This document shows positions 10,405-22,900 of a DNA stretch of 64,000 nucleotides, one piece after another. Location of the stretch: positions 53,860,401 to 53,924,400 of the forward strand of contig OX392527.1 of NCBI GenBank assembly GCA_947623455.1, written 5' to 3'. Position numbers and translations under genes: made by a program. The notes under the pieces were generated by a model, which was not told the DNA's origin, searched no databases, and was given only the letters and a program-made list of their open reading frames with translations. Positions within the stretch are counted from its first letter, which is position 1. The number at the start of each line of letters is the position of its first letter. This DNA is from Mimachlamys varia (lineage: Eukaryota; Mollusca; Bivalvia; Pectinida; Pectinidae).

Positions 10405-12398
10405 ACACGAACAATGTATACAGTCGCTACACAACAGATCGACACGAACAATGTATACAGTCGGCACACAACAAATCGACACGAACAGTGTATACAGTCG
10501 CTACACAACAGATCGACACGAACAATGTATACAGTCGGTACACAACAGATCGACACGAACATTGTATACAGTCGCTACACAACAGATCGACACGAACAAT
10601 GTATACAGTCGCTACACAACAGATCGACACGAACAATGTATACAGTCGGCACACAACAGATCGACACGAACAATGTATACAGTCGCTTCACAACAGATCG
10701 ACACGAACAATGTATACCGTCGGCACACAACAGATCGACACGAACAATGTATACAGTCGGCACACAACAGATCGACACGAACAATGTATACAGTCTCTAC
10801 ACAACAGATCGACACGAACATTGTATACAGTCGCTACACAACATATCGACACGAACAGTGTATACAGTCTCTACACAACAGATCGACACGAACAATGTAT
10901 ACAATCGCTACACAACAGATCGACACGAACAGGGTATACAGTCGGCACACAACAGATCGACACGAACAATGTATACAGTCTCTACACAACAGATCGACAC
11001 GAACAATGTATACAGTCTCTACACAACAGATCGACACGAACAATGTATACAGTCGGCACACAACAGATCGACACGAACATTGTATACAGTCGCTACACAA
11101 CAGATCGACACGAACAATGTATACAGTCGCTACACAACAGATCGACACGAACAATGTATACAGTCGGCACACAACAGATCGACACGAACAATGTATACAG
11201 TCGGCACACAACAGATCGACACGAACAATGTATACAGTCGGTACACAACAGATCGACACGAACAATATATACAGTCGCTACACAACAGATCGACACGAAC
11301 AATGTATACAGTCGGTACACAACAGATCGACACGAACAATGTATACAGTCGGTACACAACAGATCGACACGAACAATATATACAGTCGCTACACAACAGA
11401 TCGACACGAACAGTGTATACAGTCGGTACACAACAGATCGACACGAACAATGTATACAGTCGGCACACAACAGATCGACACGAACAATGTATACAGTCTC
11501 TACACAACAGATCGACACGAACATTGTATACAGTCTCTACACAACAGATCGACACGAACATTGTATACAGTCTCTACACAACAGATCGACACGAACAATG
11601 TATACAGTCGGCACACAACAGATCGACACGAACATTGTATACAGTCTCTACACAACAGATCGACACGAACAATGTATACAGTCTCTACACAACAGATCGA
11701 CACGAACATTGTATACAGTCGCTACACAACATATCGACACGAACAGTGTATACAGTCTCTACACAACAGATCGACACGAACAATGTATACAATCGCTACA
11801 TAACAGATCGACACGAACAGGGTATACAGTCGGCACACAACAGATCGACACGAACAATGTATACAGTCTCTACACAACAGATCGACACGAACAATGTATA
11901 CAGTCTCTACACAACAGATCGACACGAACAATGTATACAGTCGCTACACAACAGATCGACACGAACAATGTATACAGTCGGCACACAACAGATCGACACG
12001 AACAATGTATACAGTCTCTACACAACAGATCGACACGAACAGTGTATACAGTCGCTACACAACAGATCGACACGAACATTGTATACAGTCGCTACACAAC
12101 AGATCGACACGAACATTGTATACAGTCGCTACACAACAGATCGACACGAACAATGTATACAGTCGGTACACAACAGATCGATACGAACAGTGTATACAGA
12201 CGGTACACAACAGATCGACACGAACAATGTATACAGTCGGTACACAACAGATCGACACGAACAGTGTATACAGTCTCTACACAACATATCGACACGAACA
12301 GGGTATACAGTCGGTACACAACATATCGACACGAACAATGTATACAGTCGGTACACAACAGATCGACACGAACAGTGTATACAGTCGGTACACAACAG
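10405..12398. repeat. 37-bp minisatellite array
   Basis: About 54 units, each with ACACGAACAATGTATACAGT followed by CGCTACACAACAGATCG. Variants fall at fixed positions: AACAATG/AACATTG/AACAGTG/AACAGGG, and GTCGCTACAC/GTCGGCACAC/GTCGGTACAC/GTCTCTACAC. The unit is not a multiple of three and has no stop in any plus frame, so three overlapping plus frames of up to 726 codons stay open with a 37-residue period; minus-strand frames are broken. A set of linked rare variants (ACATATCG ... AATCGC ... CAGGGTATAC) near 10842-10940 recurs exactly 888 bp (24 units) later, showing a multi-unit duplication. Confidence 0.97.
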
Positions 12399-12474
12399 GT
12401 CCTATTTACATGTTTACGGTAAGTTGCAACTTTGAATGTAATAAGAACCTTTAGTAATTAGTATTGCACTAAGC

Positions 12475-12479
12475 GTTGC
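12475..12479. repeat. Target-site duplication, left copy
   Basis: GTTGC precedes the 5' LTR and is repeated after the 3' LTR. Because both LTR ends carry the palindromic pair GCGCCAGT/ACTGGCG, the duplication could be read as 3, 5 or 7 bp depending on where the LTR is cut. Five fits the usual size for Ty3/gypsy-type integrases. Confidence 0.75.
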
Positions 12480-12643
12480 GCCAGTAGATGTATAGACCGG
12501 AGTTAGTCCGGCCGTACTCCGGCTATTAGTATGTACCCTTTGTTGTTCCGGCTATTAGTTTGTACCTATGTTTGTTCCACTTCCGTTATAAAGTTTCACA
12601 CCACGAGTTGTGTTGCGGTTGTATGTTGTTCTCCTATACTGGC
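12480..12643 (+). repeat. 5' LTR (164 bp)
   Basis: It is identical in every base to 17855-18018. It begins GCCAGTAGATG and ends CTATACTGGC, so the terminal inverted repeat is GCCAGTA/TACTGGC rather than the usual TG/CA. A repeated CCGGCTATTAGT motif occurs twice inside, and TTATAAAG near 12587 may serve as a TATA-like element for the element's own transcript. Confidence 0.93.
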
Positions 12644-12644
12644 G

Positions 12645-12665
12645 TGGTGGCAGCAGGATTCGATC
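12645..12665 (+). promoter_or_regulatory. Primer binding site, tRNA-Leu-like
   Basis: TGGTGGCAGC, one base after the 5' LTR, is complementary to the 3' end GCTGCCACCA that I recall for animal tRNA-Leu. The following AGGATTCGA resembles the complement of the T-arm but with about three bases missing. Placement right after the LTR supports the boundary. The tRNA identity is from memory and should be checked against the host's own tRNA set. Confidence 0.7.
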
Positions 12666-12790
12666 CTACGTTCTCTATCGACAAACAGATGGAAAAAACA
12701 GTGTAGGTGTAACTCATTTTCTAAGACAATCGCAGCGTAATTAACTATTACCCAAGTCACAAGCGTGGATGTGTTAGCGGCCAGACGAAA

Positions 12791-15700
12791 ATGGCGAATA
12801 CTCACAGGGCACCAAAACAATGGTGTTTAAGCAAGGTGGAGACTGTAAACTCATTTGAAAATTGGAAACAAAACCTTATTTACACTCTCTCGCTAGATCC
12901 ACACTTCGCCCCATTTCTTGTTGATGGAATACAATGGCAAAAAAAATCTAGAGACACGCCCCACAGGGGTTTCACAAATGACGGGGAAGGGGTCCCCGAG
13001 GCCCGTAGGCGAACGCGAGAACAGAAAGTCAACATGTTGGATCTTATGCTAGGTCAGATCGCAAACTATTGCCCTATTATTTCCCGTAGTACAATAGTTA
13101 AGAACTCAACGTCATTAGAAAAAATTTGGCAAACTATCAGACTACATTTTGGTTTCCAATCAACTGGAGCACATTTCATCGACTTTTCTGCAATAAAACT
13201 CCAACCAAATGAAAGACCTGAAGACCTGTTCCAAAGAATAATGGCCTTTATTGAGGATAATTTACTCCGGAGAGATATGGGGATCACCCACCATGGTGCG
13301 GAATTACAAGAAGACGAAGAACTTACTCCCACATTGGAAAATATGGCGGTGCTGACGTGGCTTCGTTTGATAAATACCGAGTTACCCAGACTAGTCAAGC
13401 AACGCTATGGTACCGAACTCCGTACGAGATCACTCGCTTCAATCAAACCAGAGATATCACAGGCATTGGACTCATTATTAGATGAGATTAGAACTAGCGA
13501 AGACGCGAAAGCCATGAGAGCTGCTATATCAAACCCTCGCTTCCCCATGAAGCCCAATCGCTCTCTACCTCAGCGAACATCTAACTCCAAAGTGTGTCCC
13601 TTATGTAAGGAAGCTGGTCGCCCTGACTATCACTTCCTAAGTAAGTGTACCTTCCTCCCCTCACACGACCGGAAGTACCTTGCCAAGGCCCGCATCATCA
13701 CAGGCTCAGATGACATGTCCGATGATGAAGAGAATGAAACATCCGATAACCATGACGCAGATACTTCTACAATCAACAGGGTGCAAATTCGCCAATCTCC
13801 ATATATAGACACCTTTTATCATCACCACACTGTACGCCTTACAATTGACAGCGGTGCAACAGGCAATATGATTCGTTCTTCCGTTGCGGCCAGTTTGAGT
13901 GCACCAATCAAAAACACATCGCAATCTGCTCACCAAGCTGACGGCCTTTCCCCTTTACATGTTACTGGTGAGACTAGAATATCTTTCCACCATAATGGCC
14001 ACACTCTCTACTTCGAAGGACTCGTAGTTGACAACCTGGACACGGACGTGTTAGCAGGAATCCCGTTCATGGAGAAAAACGACATTTCAATTCGTCCTGC
14101 CCGACATGAAATCAGTATAGCGGGAAAAGATATTTATAAATATGGCCCGCTTTCGCAGGACAATGACAAACCTGTGGTGCGTAGAGCACATGTTCTTAGA
14201 GCCCCAGTCTCTGAAACCACTACCATATGGCCTGGCGAATTCATTGAAGTCAAACTACCGACAGATATTGCACCTGCTGACGACATATTTTCTATTGAGT
14301 CACACCAACCAAATGAGATGGCTGGATGTTCCTGGCCTCCGCCTTCGCTAGTGTCGAGCGTATCTGGAAACATAAGGATTCCCAATCTGACTACTGAGCC
14401 TCAAACTATCAAAAGGAACTCTCACTTTTGCAAGGTCCGGTCAACCTTCTCACCCGATAGTACAGGGCCCAAATCTGAAGACTACACGCCGGTCGAACGA
14501 CATCAGCCTATTACTACTAAGAGTCACACCAAGTACTCCGACAATGTCCGCCTTGATCCAGACAACATCTTGTCAGAGGAGGTCAGCTCACAGTTCAAGG
14601 ACATATTGCATAAATACGATAATGTCTTCAATCCGACATTTTCAGGATACAATGGTGCCGTTGGACCACTCAAAGCAAGGGTTAACATGGGTCCCGTACA
14701 ACCACCACAGCGCAAGGGTAGAATGCCACAATACGCCAAAAATCAACTCAACCAGCTTCAAGAAAAGTTTGACGAGCTTGAGAGCATAGGTGTGTTCCGT
14801 CGTCCAGAAGATATTGGTGTTGACGTAGAGTATGTTAACCCATCCTTCCTCATAAAGAAACAGAGTGGTGGCTTCCGCTTAGTAACAGCCTTTGCCGATG
14901 TGGGTAGGTATACCAAACCCCAACCATCTCTCATGCCTGATGTGGACTCTACCCTGAGACAGATAGCTCAGTGGAATTATATTGCCATCACCGACCTCAC
15001 CAAATCATTCTATCAAATCCCCCTATCAAAGGACTCCCAAAAGTATTGTGGCGTGGTCACACCATATCGTGGTGTCCGAGTCTATGTACGATCAGCGATG
15101 GGAATGCCCGGCTCCGAGACTGCCTTAGAAGAGCTGACATGCCGCGTGTTGGGACACCTTGTCCAAGAAGGTACTGTTGCCAAAGTAGCTGATGACCTCT
15201 ATTGCGGTGGCAGCACTAGCGAAGAACTCCTGTCCAACTTTTCACAGCTACTTGAAGCAGTTAACAAGTCCGGTCTACACTTGTCTTCATCTAAGACGGT
15301 TATCGCTCCCAAGGAGACAACTATTCTCGGATGGAAATGGCGTCAAGGAACAATTCAAGCCTGCGCGCATCGCATCGCTTCCCTCGCCTCGTGCCAACCC
15401 CCAGCCACTGTGTCATCATTAAGATCATTCATAGGCGCGTACAAAGTACTAGGACGTGTCATCAAAGATTGTTCGAGGCTACTCTCTCCATTCGATGACA
15501 TGACTGCCGGTCGGGAATCGAAGGATTCCATTACCTGGTCTGATGACCTTCTGGCGTCGTTCCGAAAAGCTCAAACAGCACTATCATCTCATCAGGCCAT
15601 AACACTTCCGCGGTCAACAGACCAGCTGTGGATAGTTACAGATGGTGCCCTAAAAAGCAAAGGCCTGGGCGCTACTCTGTACACAAGCCGCAAGAATAAA

Positions 15701-17617
15701 GTCCTACTTGCTGGATTCTTCAGTGCCAAACTACGCAAGAATCAAAACACATGGATTCCCTGTGAAATCGAGGCACTGTCAATTGCTGCTGCTGTCAAGC
15801 ACTTTAGCCCCTACATTATCCAGTCGACAACCAGGACATGCATACTTACCGACAGCAAACCATGTGTACAAGCACACGAGAAGCTGTGCAGGGGCGAATT
15901 TTCTGCCAGCCCACGCGTGTCTACGTTTCTGTCAACAGCTAGCCGGTACCATGTATCAATTCGACATGTAGCTGGAGCAGCTATCCTTCCATCCGACTTC
16001 TCAAGTCGCAATGCTCCAGAGTGCGAAGACCCGACCTGCCAAATTTGTGCCTTCGTGCAGCTCACGGAAGGCTGTGTTGTGAGGCACGTAACCACTCAGG
16101 ATGTGTTAAATGGGTCTGTCAAACTCCCATTCACCAGTAGACCGGCGTGGACCACAATCCAGGGAGAATGCCCAGACCTAAGACGCACACATGCGCACTT
16201 AAAACAGGGAACACGCCCATCCAAAAAACTCACCAACATCAAGGACGTTAAACGGTACCTGCAGGTCGCTTCCGTCGCAAATGATGGCTTGTTGGTTGTC
16301 AAGAAGGACATCCCATTCCAACCTCGGCGTGAATGCATCATCGTCCCCCGCAATGTCTTGGAAGGCTTACTGACTTCTCTTCATGTCAAGTTGGACCACC
16401 CATCAAATCACCAACTCAAAACAGTGGTCCATCGCTATTTTCATGCTCTTGATATGGACAAAGCAGTTGAGAGTATCACCAAGGGCTGTCATCAGTGCGC
16501 ATCTCTTCAAACCGTCCAACACTGTGTACAGGAGCAGAGCTCAAGTGAGCCCCCTGATAAAGTTGGATTCTTATTCGCCGCTGATATACTTAAACGTGAG
16601 CGGCAACTCATCCTCGTAGTTCGCGAGTGTGTTACATCATATACAGTGACTTCAATGTTAGATGACGAACGAAAAGAATCTGTACGAGACGGCTTAGTTC
16701 AACTATGCTTGGGACTGCACCCTCTTGATGGACCGTATGCTGTAATACGAACAGATGGTGCTCCTGGGTTCGCATCACTTGTGAACGACGAGTGTCTAAC
16801 CCGCCATCGGCTACATGTCGAAATCGGTCGCAGTAAAAATCCTAACAAAAACCCAGTAGCAGAAAGAGCTATTCAGGAGCTCGAGAACGAAATCCTTCAT
16901 CAGGACCCTACTTGCAGAGCTGTAACCCCACTATTGCTCTCTTTAGCCACTGCTCGCATGAATACTCGTATAAGGAATAGAGGGTTATCCGCTCGTGAAA
17001 TGTGGACACAGCGTGATCAGTTCTCGCATCAGCAATTAAAGTTCGATGATCACAATCTTATCATGTGCCAACACGATCTGAAAATCGCGAATCACCCACA
17101 TAGTGAAAAGTCCAAAGCACCATCCAACCGTTCACCCACATCTGCTCATAGTTCAGTAGGTGATCTTGTATACCTTCACAGTGACCGTAACAAATCCAGT
17201 GCGCGGGACCGGTATTTAGTCGTCTCCAATGATGGCCATTGGCGTAACATTTGCAAATTTGCTGGTTCTCAGCTACGACGTACATCATACCGTGTAAAGG
17301 ACTCCGACCTCTTCAAAGTACCTCCAACGACGCTACAACTTGATCATAGAGAAAATTTCTCCGAGAACGGAGATGGATCGTCAGGGGAGGATGATACAGA
17401 GACCTCTCAAGAATACCATCCTCATCAGCTTCCTCCCAACGGTGATTCCATGATCAATGAACTGCCACAACCTGAACAACCTCCTGACATACCGTCCATT
17501 ATTTCAGACTTACCTACCGTTATGCAGACAGACAAATCTAGTGAACCCCCAGTACACCCTACCAGACCACAACGACCACGGGCACCCCCAAAATGGATGG
17601 ATGACTATGTTACTTAA
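12791..17617 (+). CDS. Gag-pol polyprotein of the LTR retrotransposon, intact
   Basis: One 1608-codon frame starts at ATG in a good context (AAAATGG). The gag-like part is residues 1 to about 260. A zinc finger C269-x2-C272-x8-H281-x4-C286 follows, with a longer C-H gap than the usual CCHC knuckle. The protease has D353-S-G. The RT spans roughly 640-880, with catalytic D735 in [12 protein letters not shown] and D801-D802 in VADDLY. RNase H has D951, E994 and D1021. The integrase has H1198/H1203 with C1233/C1236, then D1265, D1322 and E1358 (D-x56-D-x35-E). The tail after about 1410 has an SH3-like fold signature (VGDLVYL) and ends acidic and proline-rich. All catalytic carboxylates are present. 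No frameshift separates gag and pol, so product ratios must be set in another way. Role: copy-and-paste transposition. Confidence 0.95.
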   Translation: MANTHRAPKQWCLSKVETVNSFENWKQNLIYTLSLDPHFAPFLVDGIQWQKKSRDTPHRGFTNDGEGVPEARRRTREQKVNMLDLMLGQIANYCPIISRSTIVKNSTSLEKIWQTIRLHFGFQSTGAHFIDFSAIKLQPNERPEDLFQRIMAFIEDNLLRRDMGITHHGAELQEDEELTPTLENMAVLTWLRLINTELPRLVKQRYGTELRTRSLASIKPEISQALDSLLDEIRTSEDAKAMRAAISNPRFPMKPNRSLPQRTSNSKVCPLCKEAGRPDYHFLSKCTFLPSHDRKYLAKARIITGSDDMSDDEENETSDNHDADTSTINRVQIRQSPYIDTFYHHHTVRLTIDSGATGNMIRSSVAASLSAPIKNTSQSAHQADGLSPLHVTGETRISFHHNGHTLYFEGLVVDNLDTDVLAGIPFMEKNDISIRPARHEISIAGKDIYKYGPLSQDNDKPVVRRAHVLRAPVSETTTIWPGEFIEVKLPTDIAPADDIFSIESHQPNEMAGCSWPPPSLVSSVSGNIRIPNLTTEPQTIKRNSHFCKVRSTFSPDSTGPKSEDYTPVERHQPITTKSHTKYSDNVRLDPDNILSEEVSSQFKDILHKYDNVFNPTFSGYNGAVGPLKARVNMGPVQPPQRKGRMPQYAKNQLNQLQEKFDELESIGVFRRPEDIGVDVEYVNPSFLIKKQSGGFRLVTAFADVGRYTKPQPSLMPDVDSTLRQIAQWNYIAITDLTKSFYQIPLSKDSQKYCGVVTPYRGVRVYVRSAMGMPGSETALEELTCRVLGHLVQEGTVAKVADDLYCGGSTSEELLSNFSQLLEAVNKSGLHLSSSKTVIAPKETTILGWKWRQGTIQACAHRIASLASCQPPATVSSLRSFIGAYKVLGRVIKDCSRLLSPFDDMTAGRESKDSITWSDDLLASFRKAQTALSSHQAITLPRSTDQLWIVTDGALKSKGLGATLYTSRKNKVLLAGFFSAKLRKNQNTWIPCEIEALSIAAAVKHFSPYIIQSTTRTCILTDSKPCVQAHEKLCRGEFSASPRVSTFLSTASRYHVSIRHVAGAAILPSDFSSRNAPECEDPTCQICAFVQLTEGCVVRHVTTQDVLNGSVKLPFTSRPAWTTIQGECPDLRRTHAHLKQGTRPSKKLTNIKDVKRYLQVASVANDGLLVVKKDIPFQPRRECIIVPRNVLEGLLTSLHVKLDHPSNHQLKTVVHRYFHALDMDKAVESITKGCHQCASLQTVQHCVQEQSSSEPPDKVGFLFAADILKRERQLILVVRECVTSYTVTSMLDDERKESVRDGLVQLCLGLHPLDGPYAVIRTDGAPGFASLVNDECLTRHRLHVEIGRSKNPNKNPVAERAIQELENEILHQDPTCRAVTPLLLSLATARMNTRIRNRGLSAREMWTQRDQFSHQQLKFDDHNLIMCQHDLKIANHPHSEKSKAPSNRSPTSAHSSVGDLVYLHSDRNKSSARDRYLVVSNDGHWRNICKFAGSQLRRTSYRVKDSDLFKVPPTTLQLDHRENFSENGDGSSGEDDTETSQEYHPHQLPPNGDSMINELPQPEQPPDIPSIISDLPTVMQTDKSSEPPVHPTRPQRPRAPPKWMDDYVT

Positions 17618-17838
17618 ATATATGCGTATATTACCCAGTCATGGTGCTCTCATGACATCTGACTCGTTTAGTGTTTATTGAAGTTTTATAACAATCACAG
17701 TACAGTATCAATATTCATTTTCGTCATATGCAAGATATGCGTGTGTATGTACAAGGGCAGAATAATCCCTTTCTCCACCTGAGGGCAGTCTACCCTATGA
17801 CGGTGTCATATTAGTATGTACAGCTGTTCTTTTTCAAT
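17618..17838 (+). other. 3' untranslated part of the retrotransposon
   Basis: This short non-coding stretch lies between the gag-pol stop codon and the polypurine tract. There is no envelope-like frame, so the element is a retrotransposon without env. Confidence 0.7.
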
Positions 17839-17850
17839 GGAAAAAAGTGG
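17839..17850 (+). promoter_or_regulatory. Polypurine tract
   Basis: GGAAAAAAGTGG lies four bases before the 3' LTR. It is the expected primer for plus-strand DNA synthesis and supports the LTR start. Confidence 0.8.
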
Positions 17851-17854
17851 TAGC

Positions 17855-18018
17855 GCCAGTAGATGTATAGACCGGAGTTAGTCCGGCCGTACTCCGGCTA
17901 TTAGTATGTACCCTTTGTTGTTCCGGCTATTAGTTTGTACCTATGTTTGTTCCACTTCCGTTATAAAGTTTCACACCACGAGTTGTGTTGCGGTTGTATG
18001 TTGTTCTCCTATACTGGC
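17855..18018 (+). repeat. 3' LTR (164 bp)
   Basis: It is identical to the 5' LTR. It is preceded by the polypurine tract and followed by the second GTTGC. The short plus-strand open frame that starts in it (17985) is incidental. Confidence 0.93.
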
Positions 18019-18023
18019 GTTGC
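18019..18023. repeat. Target-site duplication, right copy
   Basis: GTTGC after the 3' LTR, matching 12475-12479. The uninterrupted target would read CTAAGCGTTGCGATTACATT. Confidence 0.75.
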
Positions 18024-19452
18024 GATTACATTAAAGGTAATTTAACCACAATCACAACGCTAATTGTAATAAAAATGAAATTTATTACACGGTCTAAGCG
18101 CAACGTTTTGTGTAATAATTATTACATTAAGAGTTGTAACACGGTACACGATATGGTGTTTATTTTACATATCACCCCGAGATAATTATTCTGTATACAA
18201 TTACTTCAATCATTCTGAGTTAACAGGGTGACATATTTATAAATTGGTATTACTTATCTCAGAAGCATTTTTTTCTCATGTAAGAAAATTAATGAGAATT
18301 ATATATAACGGGTTTTTATCTTTAAAATGTGGGAATCCACAAATGATATAAATGATAATGGTATATGTACACCTAGAGAAATAAGGGAAAACTAACTAAG
18401 TGAATGTCCTATAATTAGAATTATTCATGATTTGGGCATTCAATTTAAGACATTAAAAATAAAAAGGATGAGACGACAGGCGAGTCTTCACGAGTCTTCA
18501 CGAGTCTTCTCCCTTCTTCTCATCAAACGTACATGCTTAAAACGATATTTTGACTAAGAACTAATACCAATTTGACACATTCAATGCATTTGACACCATA
18601 GTGCATTTATCACGCTGGATTTCTTCATTATTTATCGTCTAATATACTTATTATAGATTCTGTTTAATGATCGATTACGATTGCAGTGGACACGAACTTT
18701 CTCCAGTACATACCTAGACCATCCTGCAGATATTATTTAGAAACTTAATTAAAGGAATCAAACCGAAAAAAGTAGTATAACTATGAAAAGACATCACATA
18801 ATCGAAAACTTTAATAATAATTAAAATCAGTAAAGTTATTATACACTTTATGCTGCATGGCACACTTATAAGAGTTATCTCCCTTACTTTTTAAGACTGA
18901 TAACATTTGTAGAATTCCGTCTTTTCTCTGTTACATTTTCTTTTAGTGTTTCGCACAAGAAGCTGTAGACATATAACATATATTCTTAACAGCGAGTGAG
19001 GTTGGTGGATCTTGACTTATAAAACACTCCTCTGGATATGTCAATGATATATTATATATACCAGACCTAAATCACTACCTGGTCATTGCACGAACATCAA
19101 TTATGAAAATGCACGGACTTTTACATTTTTGCTCTGATAACTACAAAACTATTTATTCTCATCCGTTATACAGAGCATAGTGTACAATGCATTTTGTTTA
19201 TTTTAATAATGTACGAATACTGCCTCTCATTGACTAATATATAGATACGCTTAGACAGCAGGAAATATGAATATCATTAAACTTTGATAGCCTCTCACAT
19301 CGATTTTCTCTAGATCTAATAAAGGGACAATCTAAGTGTAATATTCTCATACATATAAACTGCTAGGTAAATTAATGCATATTTATAAGATGCAAACATC
19401 TGTGCAGCCACCCGCTTTGTGAACGGTTTTTTGACATCTGGCCACAAACGGA
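18024..19452. other. Unique AT-rich intergenic sequence
   Basis: No gene is seen. There is a short inverted repeat at the insertion target, a three-fold CGAGTCTTCA run near 18481-18509, and the mollusc-like motif GAGTTATCTCCCTTACT near 18873-18889. Confidence 0.5.
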
Positions 19453-19682
19453 TTGGTTTAACTTTAGGTTTATTTAGTTTTACGTCCTATTAACAGTCAG
19501 GGTCATTTAACGACGTGCCAGGTTTTGGAGTTGGAGGAAAGCCGGAGTACCACGAGAAAAAACACCGATCAACGGTCAGTACTTGGCAACTGCCCCCACG
19601 AGGGTTTCGAACTAGCAACCCAAAGGTGGAGGGCTAGTGATAGAATGTCGGAACACCTTAACCACTGGGCCACCGCGGCCCC
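19453..19682 (-). mobile_element. tRNA-derived SINE, copy 1
   Basis: On the minus strand it starts GGCCGCGGTGGCCCAGTGG, with an A box (TGGCCCAGTGGTTAAGG) and a B box (GTTCGAAACCC). It then has the family's shared body (CAGTTGCC, ACTGACCG, TACTCCGGCTTTCCTCCA) and tail (ATGACC, TGTTAATAGGACGTAAAAC, ATAAACC). The head resembles class II tRNAs such as Leu or Ser. It is non-coding and would be copied by the enzymes of a LINE. Confidence 0.85.
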
Positions 19683-19924
19683 TTAAGCTTAACGACTAGT
19701 TAACTTTTGCAATAAGAATATATATTTAGACAAAGGACAAAGAACGTCAAATGAGATTTGTAACCAAGGCTATATAATTGGCCGGTATATTCGTAATCTG
19801 AGATAAATGTAGCATACAAGTATGAAACTTCAACATCATTCGACAACTGGTTTTCTGACAAATGCAGAGGCTGATTTTCTTTACATAATCACAATCCAAA
19901 ACCCAAAGTTCTGAACTACAATGC
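19683..19924. other. Short unique spacer
   Basis: No gene or repeat is recognised between the SINE and the C-rich array. Confidence 0.5.
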
Positions 19925-22900
19925 TACCCCTTACATTAACTACCCCTTAAATTAATATGTTCCTACATTAACTCCCCCCTTTATCAACTACCCCCTACAT
20001 TAACTACCCTTACATTAACTCCCCCTGCATTAACTACCCGTACATTAACTACCCACTTCATTAACTACCCCCTACATCAACTACCCCCTACATTAACTAT
20101 CCCTACATTACCTACCCCTACATTACCTACCCCTACATTAACTACCCCTACATCAACTACCCCCTACATTAACTACCCCTACATTAACTACCCCCTACAT
20201 TAACTACCCCCTACATTAACTACCCCCAACAATAACTACCCCCTACATCAACTACCCCCTACATTAACTACCCTTACAATAACTACCCCTACATTAACTA
20301 CCCCCTACATTAACTACCCCCTACAATAACTACCCCCTACATTAACTACCCCAACATCAACTACCCCTACATTAACTACCCCCTACATTAACTACCCCTA
20401 CATTAACTACCCCTACATTACCTACCCCTACATTAACTACCCCTACATTACCTACCCCTACATTAACTACCCCTACATTAGCTACCCCTACATTAACTAC
20501 CCCTACATTAACTACCCCTACATTAGCTACCCCTACATTAACTACCCCTACATTAACTACCCCTACATTAACTACCCCTACATTAGCTACCCCTACATTA
20601 ACTACCCCTACATTAACTACCCCTACATTAGCTACCCCTACATTAACTACCCCCTACATTAACTACCCCCTACATTAACTACCCCTACATTACCTACCCC
20701 TACATTAACAACCTCTGCATTAACTACCCCCTACATTAACTACCCCTACATTGCCTACCCCTACATTACCTACCCCTACATTAACTACCCCCTACATTAA
20801 CTACCCTCTACATTAACTACCCTCTTCATTAGCTACCCCTACATTACCTACCACCTACAATAACTACCGCTACATTAACTATCCCTACATTAACTACCCC
20901 CTACATTAACTACCCCTACATTAACTACCCCCTACATTACAACCCCTACATTAACTACCCCTACATTAACTATCCCTACATTAACTACCCCCTACATTAA
21001 CTACCCCTTACATTAACTACCCCCTACATGAACTACCCCTACATTAACTACCCCCTACATTAACTACCCCCTACATTAGCTACCCCTACATTAGCTACCC
21101 CTACATTAACTACCCTCTTCATTAACTACCCCCTACATTAACTACCCCCTACATTACCTACCCCCTACATTAACTACCCCCTACATTAAGTACCCCCTAC
21201 ATTAACTACCCCCAACATAAGCTACCCCTACATTAACTACCCCCTACATTAACTACCCCCTACAATAACTACCCCTACATTAACTACCCCCTACATTAAC
21301 TACCCCTACATTACCTACCCCTACATTAACTACCCCCTACATTAACTACCCCCTACATTAACTACCCCCTACAATAACTACCCCCTACATTAACTACCCC
21401 CTACATTAACTACTCCTACATTAACTACCCCCTACATTAACTACCCCTACATTAACTACCCTCTACATTAACTACCCCCTACATTAACTACCCCTACATT
21501 AACTACCCCTACATTAACTACCCCTTACATTAGCTACCCCCTTCATTAACTACCCTCTACATTAACTACCCCCTACATTAACTACCCCTTATATTAACTA
21601 CCCACTTCATTAACTACCCCCTACATTAACTACCCTCTACATTAACTACCCCCTACATTAACTACCCACTTCATTAACTACCCCCTACATTAACTACCTT
21701 CTACATTAACTACCCCTTTCATTAACTACCCCCTACATCAAGTACCCCCTACATTAACTACCCCCTACATTAACTACCCCCTACATTAACTACCCCTGAC
21801 AATAACTACCCCCTACATCAACTACCCCCTACATTAACTACCCCTACATTACCTTCCCCTACATTACCTACCCGTACATTAACTACCCCTAAATCAACTA
21901 CCTCCTACATTAACTACCCCTACATTAACTACCCCCTACATTAACTACCCCCTACATTAACTACCCTTACATTAGCTACCCCTACATTAACTACCCCCTA
22001 CATTAACTACCCCCTACATTACCTACCCCTACATTAACAACCTCTGCATTAACTACCCCCTACATTAACTACCCCTACATTAACTACCCCCTACATTAAC
22101 TTCCCCTACATTAACTACCCCCTACATTAGCTAACCCTACATTAACTACCCCCTTCATTAACTACCCCCTACATTAACTACCCCCTACATTAACTACCCC
22201 TACATTAACTACCCTTACATTAGCTACCCCTACATTAACTACCCCTACATTAACTACCCCCTACATTAACTACCCCCTACATTAACTACCCTTACATTAG
22301 CTACCCCTACATTAACTACCCCCTACATTAACTACCCCCTACATTAACTACCCCTACATTAGCTACCCCTACATTGCCTATCCCTACATTACCTACCCCT
22401 ACATTAACTACCCCCTACATTAACTACCCTCTACAATAACTACCCGCTACATTAGTTACCCCTAAATTACCTACCCCCTACAATAACTACCGCTACATTA
22501 ACTACCACCTACATTAACTACCCCCTACATTAACTACCCCTACATTAACTACCCCCTACATTAACTACCCCCTACATTACCTACCCCTACATTAATTACC
22601 CCCCTACATTAAATACCTTTACATTGCCTACCCCTACATTAGCTACCCCTACATTAACTACCCCTACATTAACTACCCCTACATTAACTACCCCTACATT
22701 ACCTACCCCTACATTAGCTACCCCTACATTAACTACCCCCTACATTAACTACCCCTACATTAACTACCCCTACATTAACTACCCCTACATTAGCTACCCC
22801 TACATTAACTACCCCCTACATTAACTACCCCCTACATTAACTACCCCTACATTAGCTACCCCTACATTAACTACCCCCTACATTAACTACCCCCTACATT

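Larger units (their letters stand above)
12480..18018 (+). mobile_element. Complete, young LTR retrotransposon (Ty3/gypsy-type order)
   Basis: The element is 5539 bp: 5' LTR, primer binding site, short leader, one gag-pol frame, polypurine tract, 3' LTR. The two LTRs are identical over 164 bp, the frame is unbroken and a 5-bp target duplication is present, so it inserted recently and may still be mobile. The domain order protease, RT, RNase H, integrase is that of Ty3/gypsy. The insertion lies about 80 bp beyond the 37-bp array. The target is itself a short inverted repeat: GCGTTGCGATT at the insertion point faces AATCACAACGC about 30 bp further on. I know no named family for it; the compact LTRs and the VADD active site should help place it. 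Confidence 0.93.

Noticed and set aside
10242..12454. Three overlapping long plus-strand frames (726, 673 and 481 codons)
   Set aside because: The 37-bp unit has no stop in any plus frame, so all three frames are open for the same reason; unique sequence contributes only short ends.
12531..12740. 69-codon frame across the 5' LTR and leader
   Set aside because: It spans the LTR boundary and primer binding site, so it is non-coding leader sequence.
13066..17681. Short frames overlapping the retrotransposon gag-pol in other frames
   Set aside because: They are shadows of the 1608-codon frame; none has its own start context or motifs.
12440..18130. Possible older MITE enclosing the retrotransposon (AATGTAATAA and GCGTTGCG facing inverted partners)
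   Set aside because: The inverted similarity outside the immediate target is short and patchy, so I could not define ends or a target duplication.
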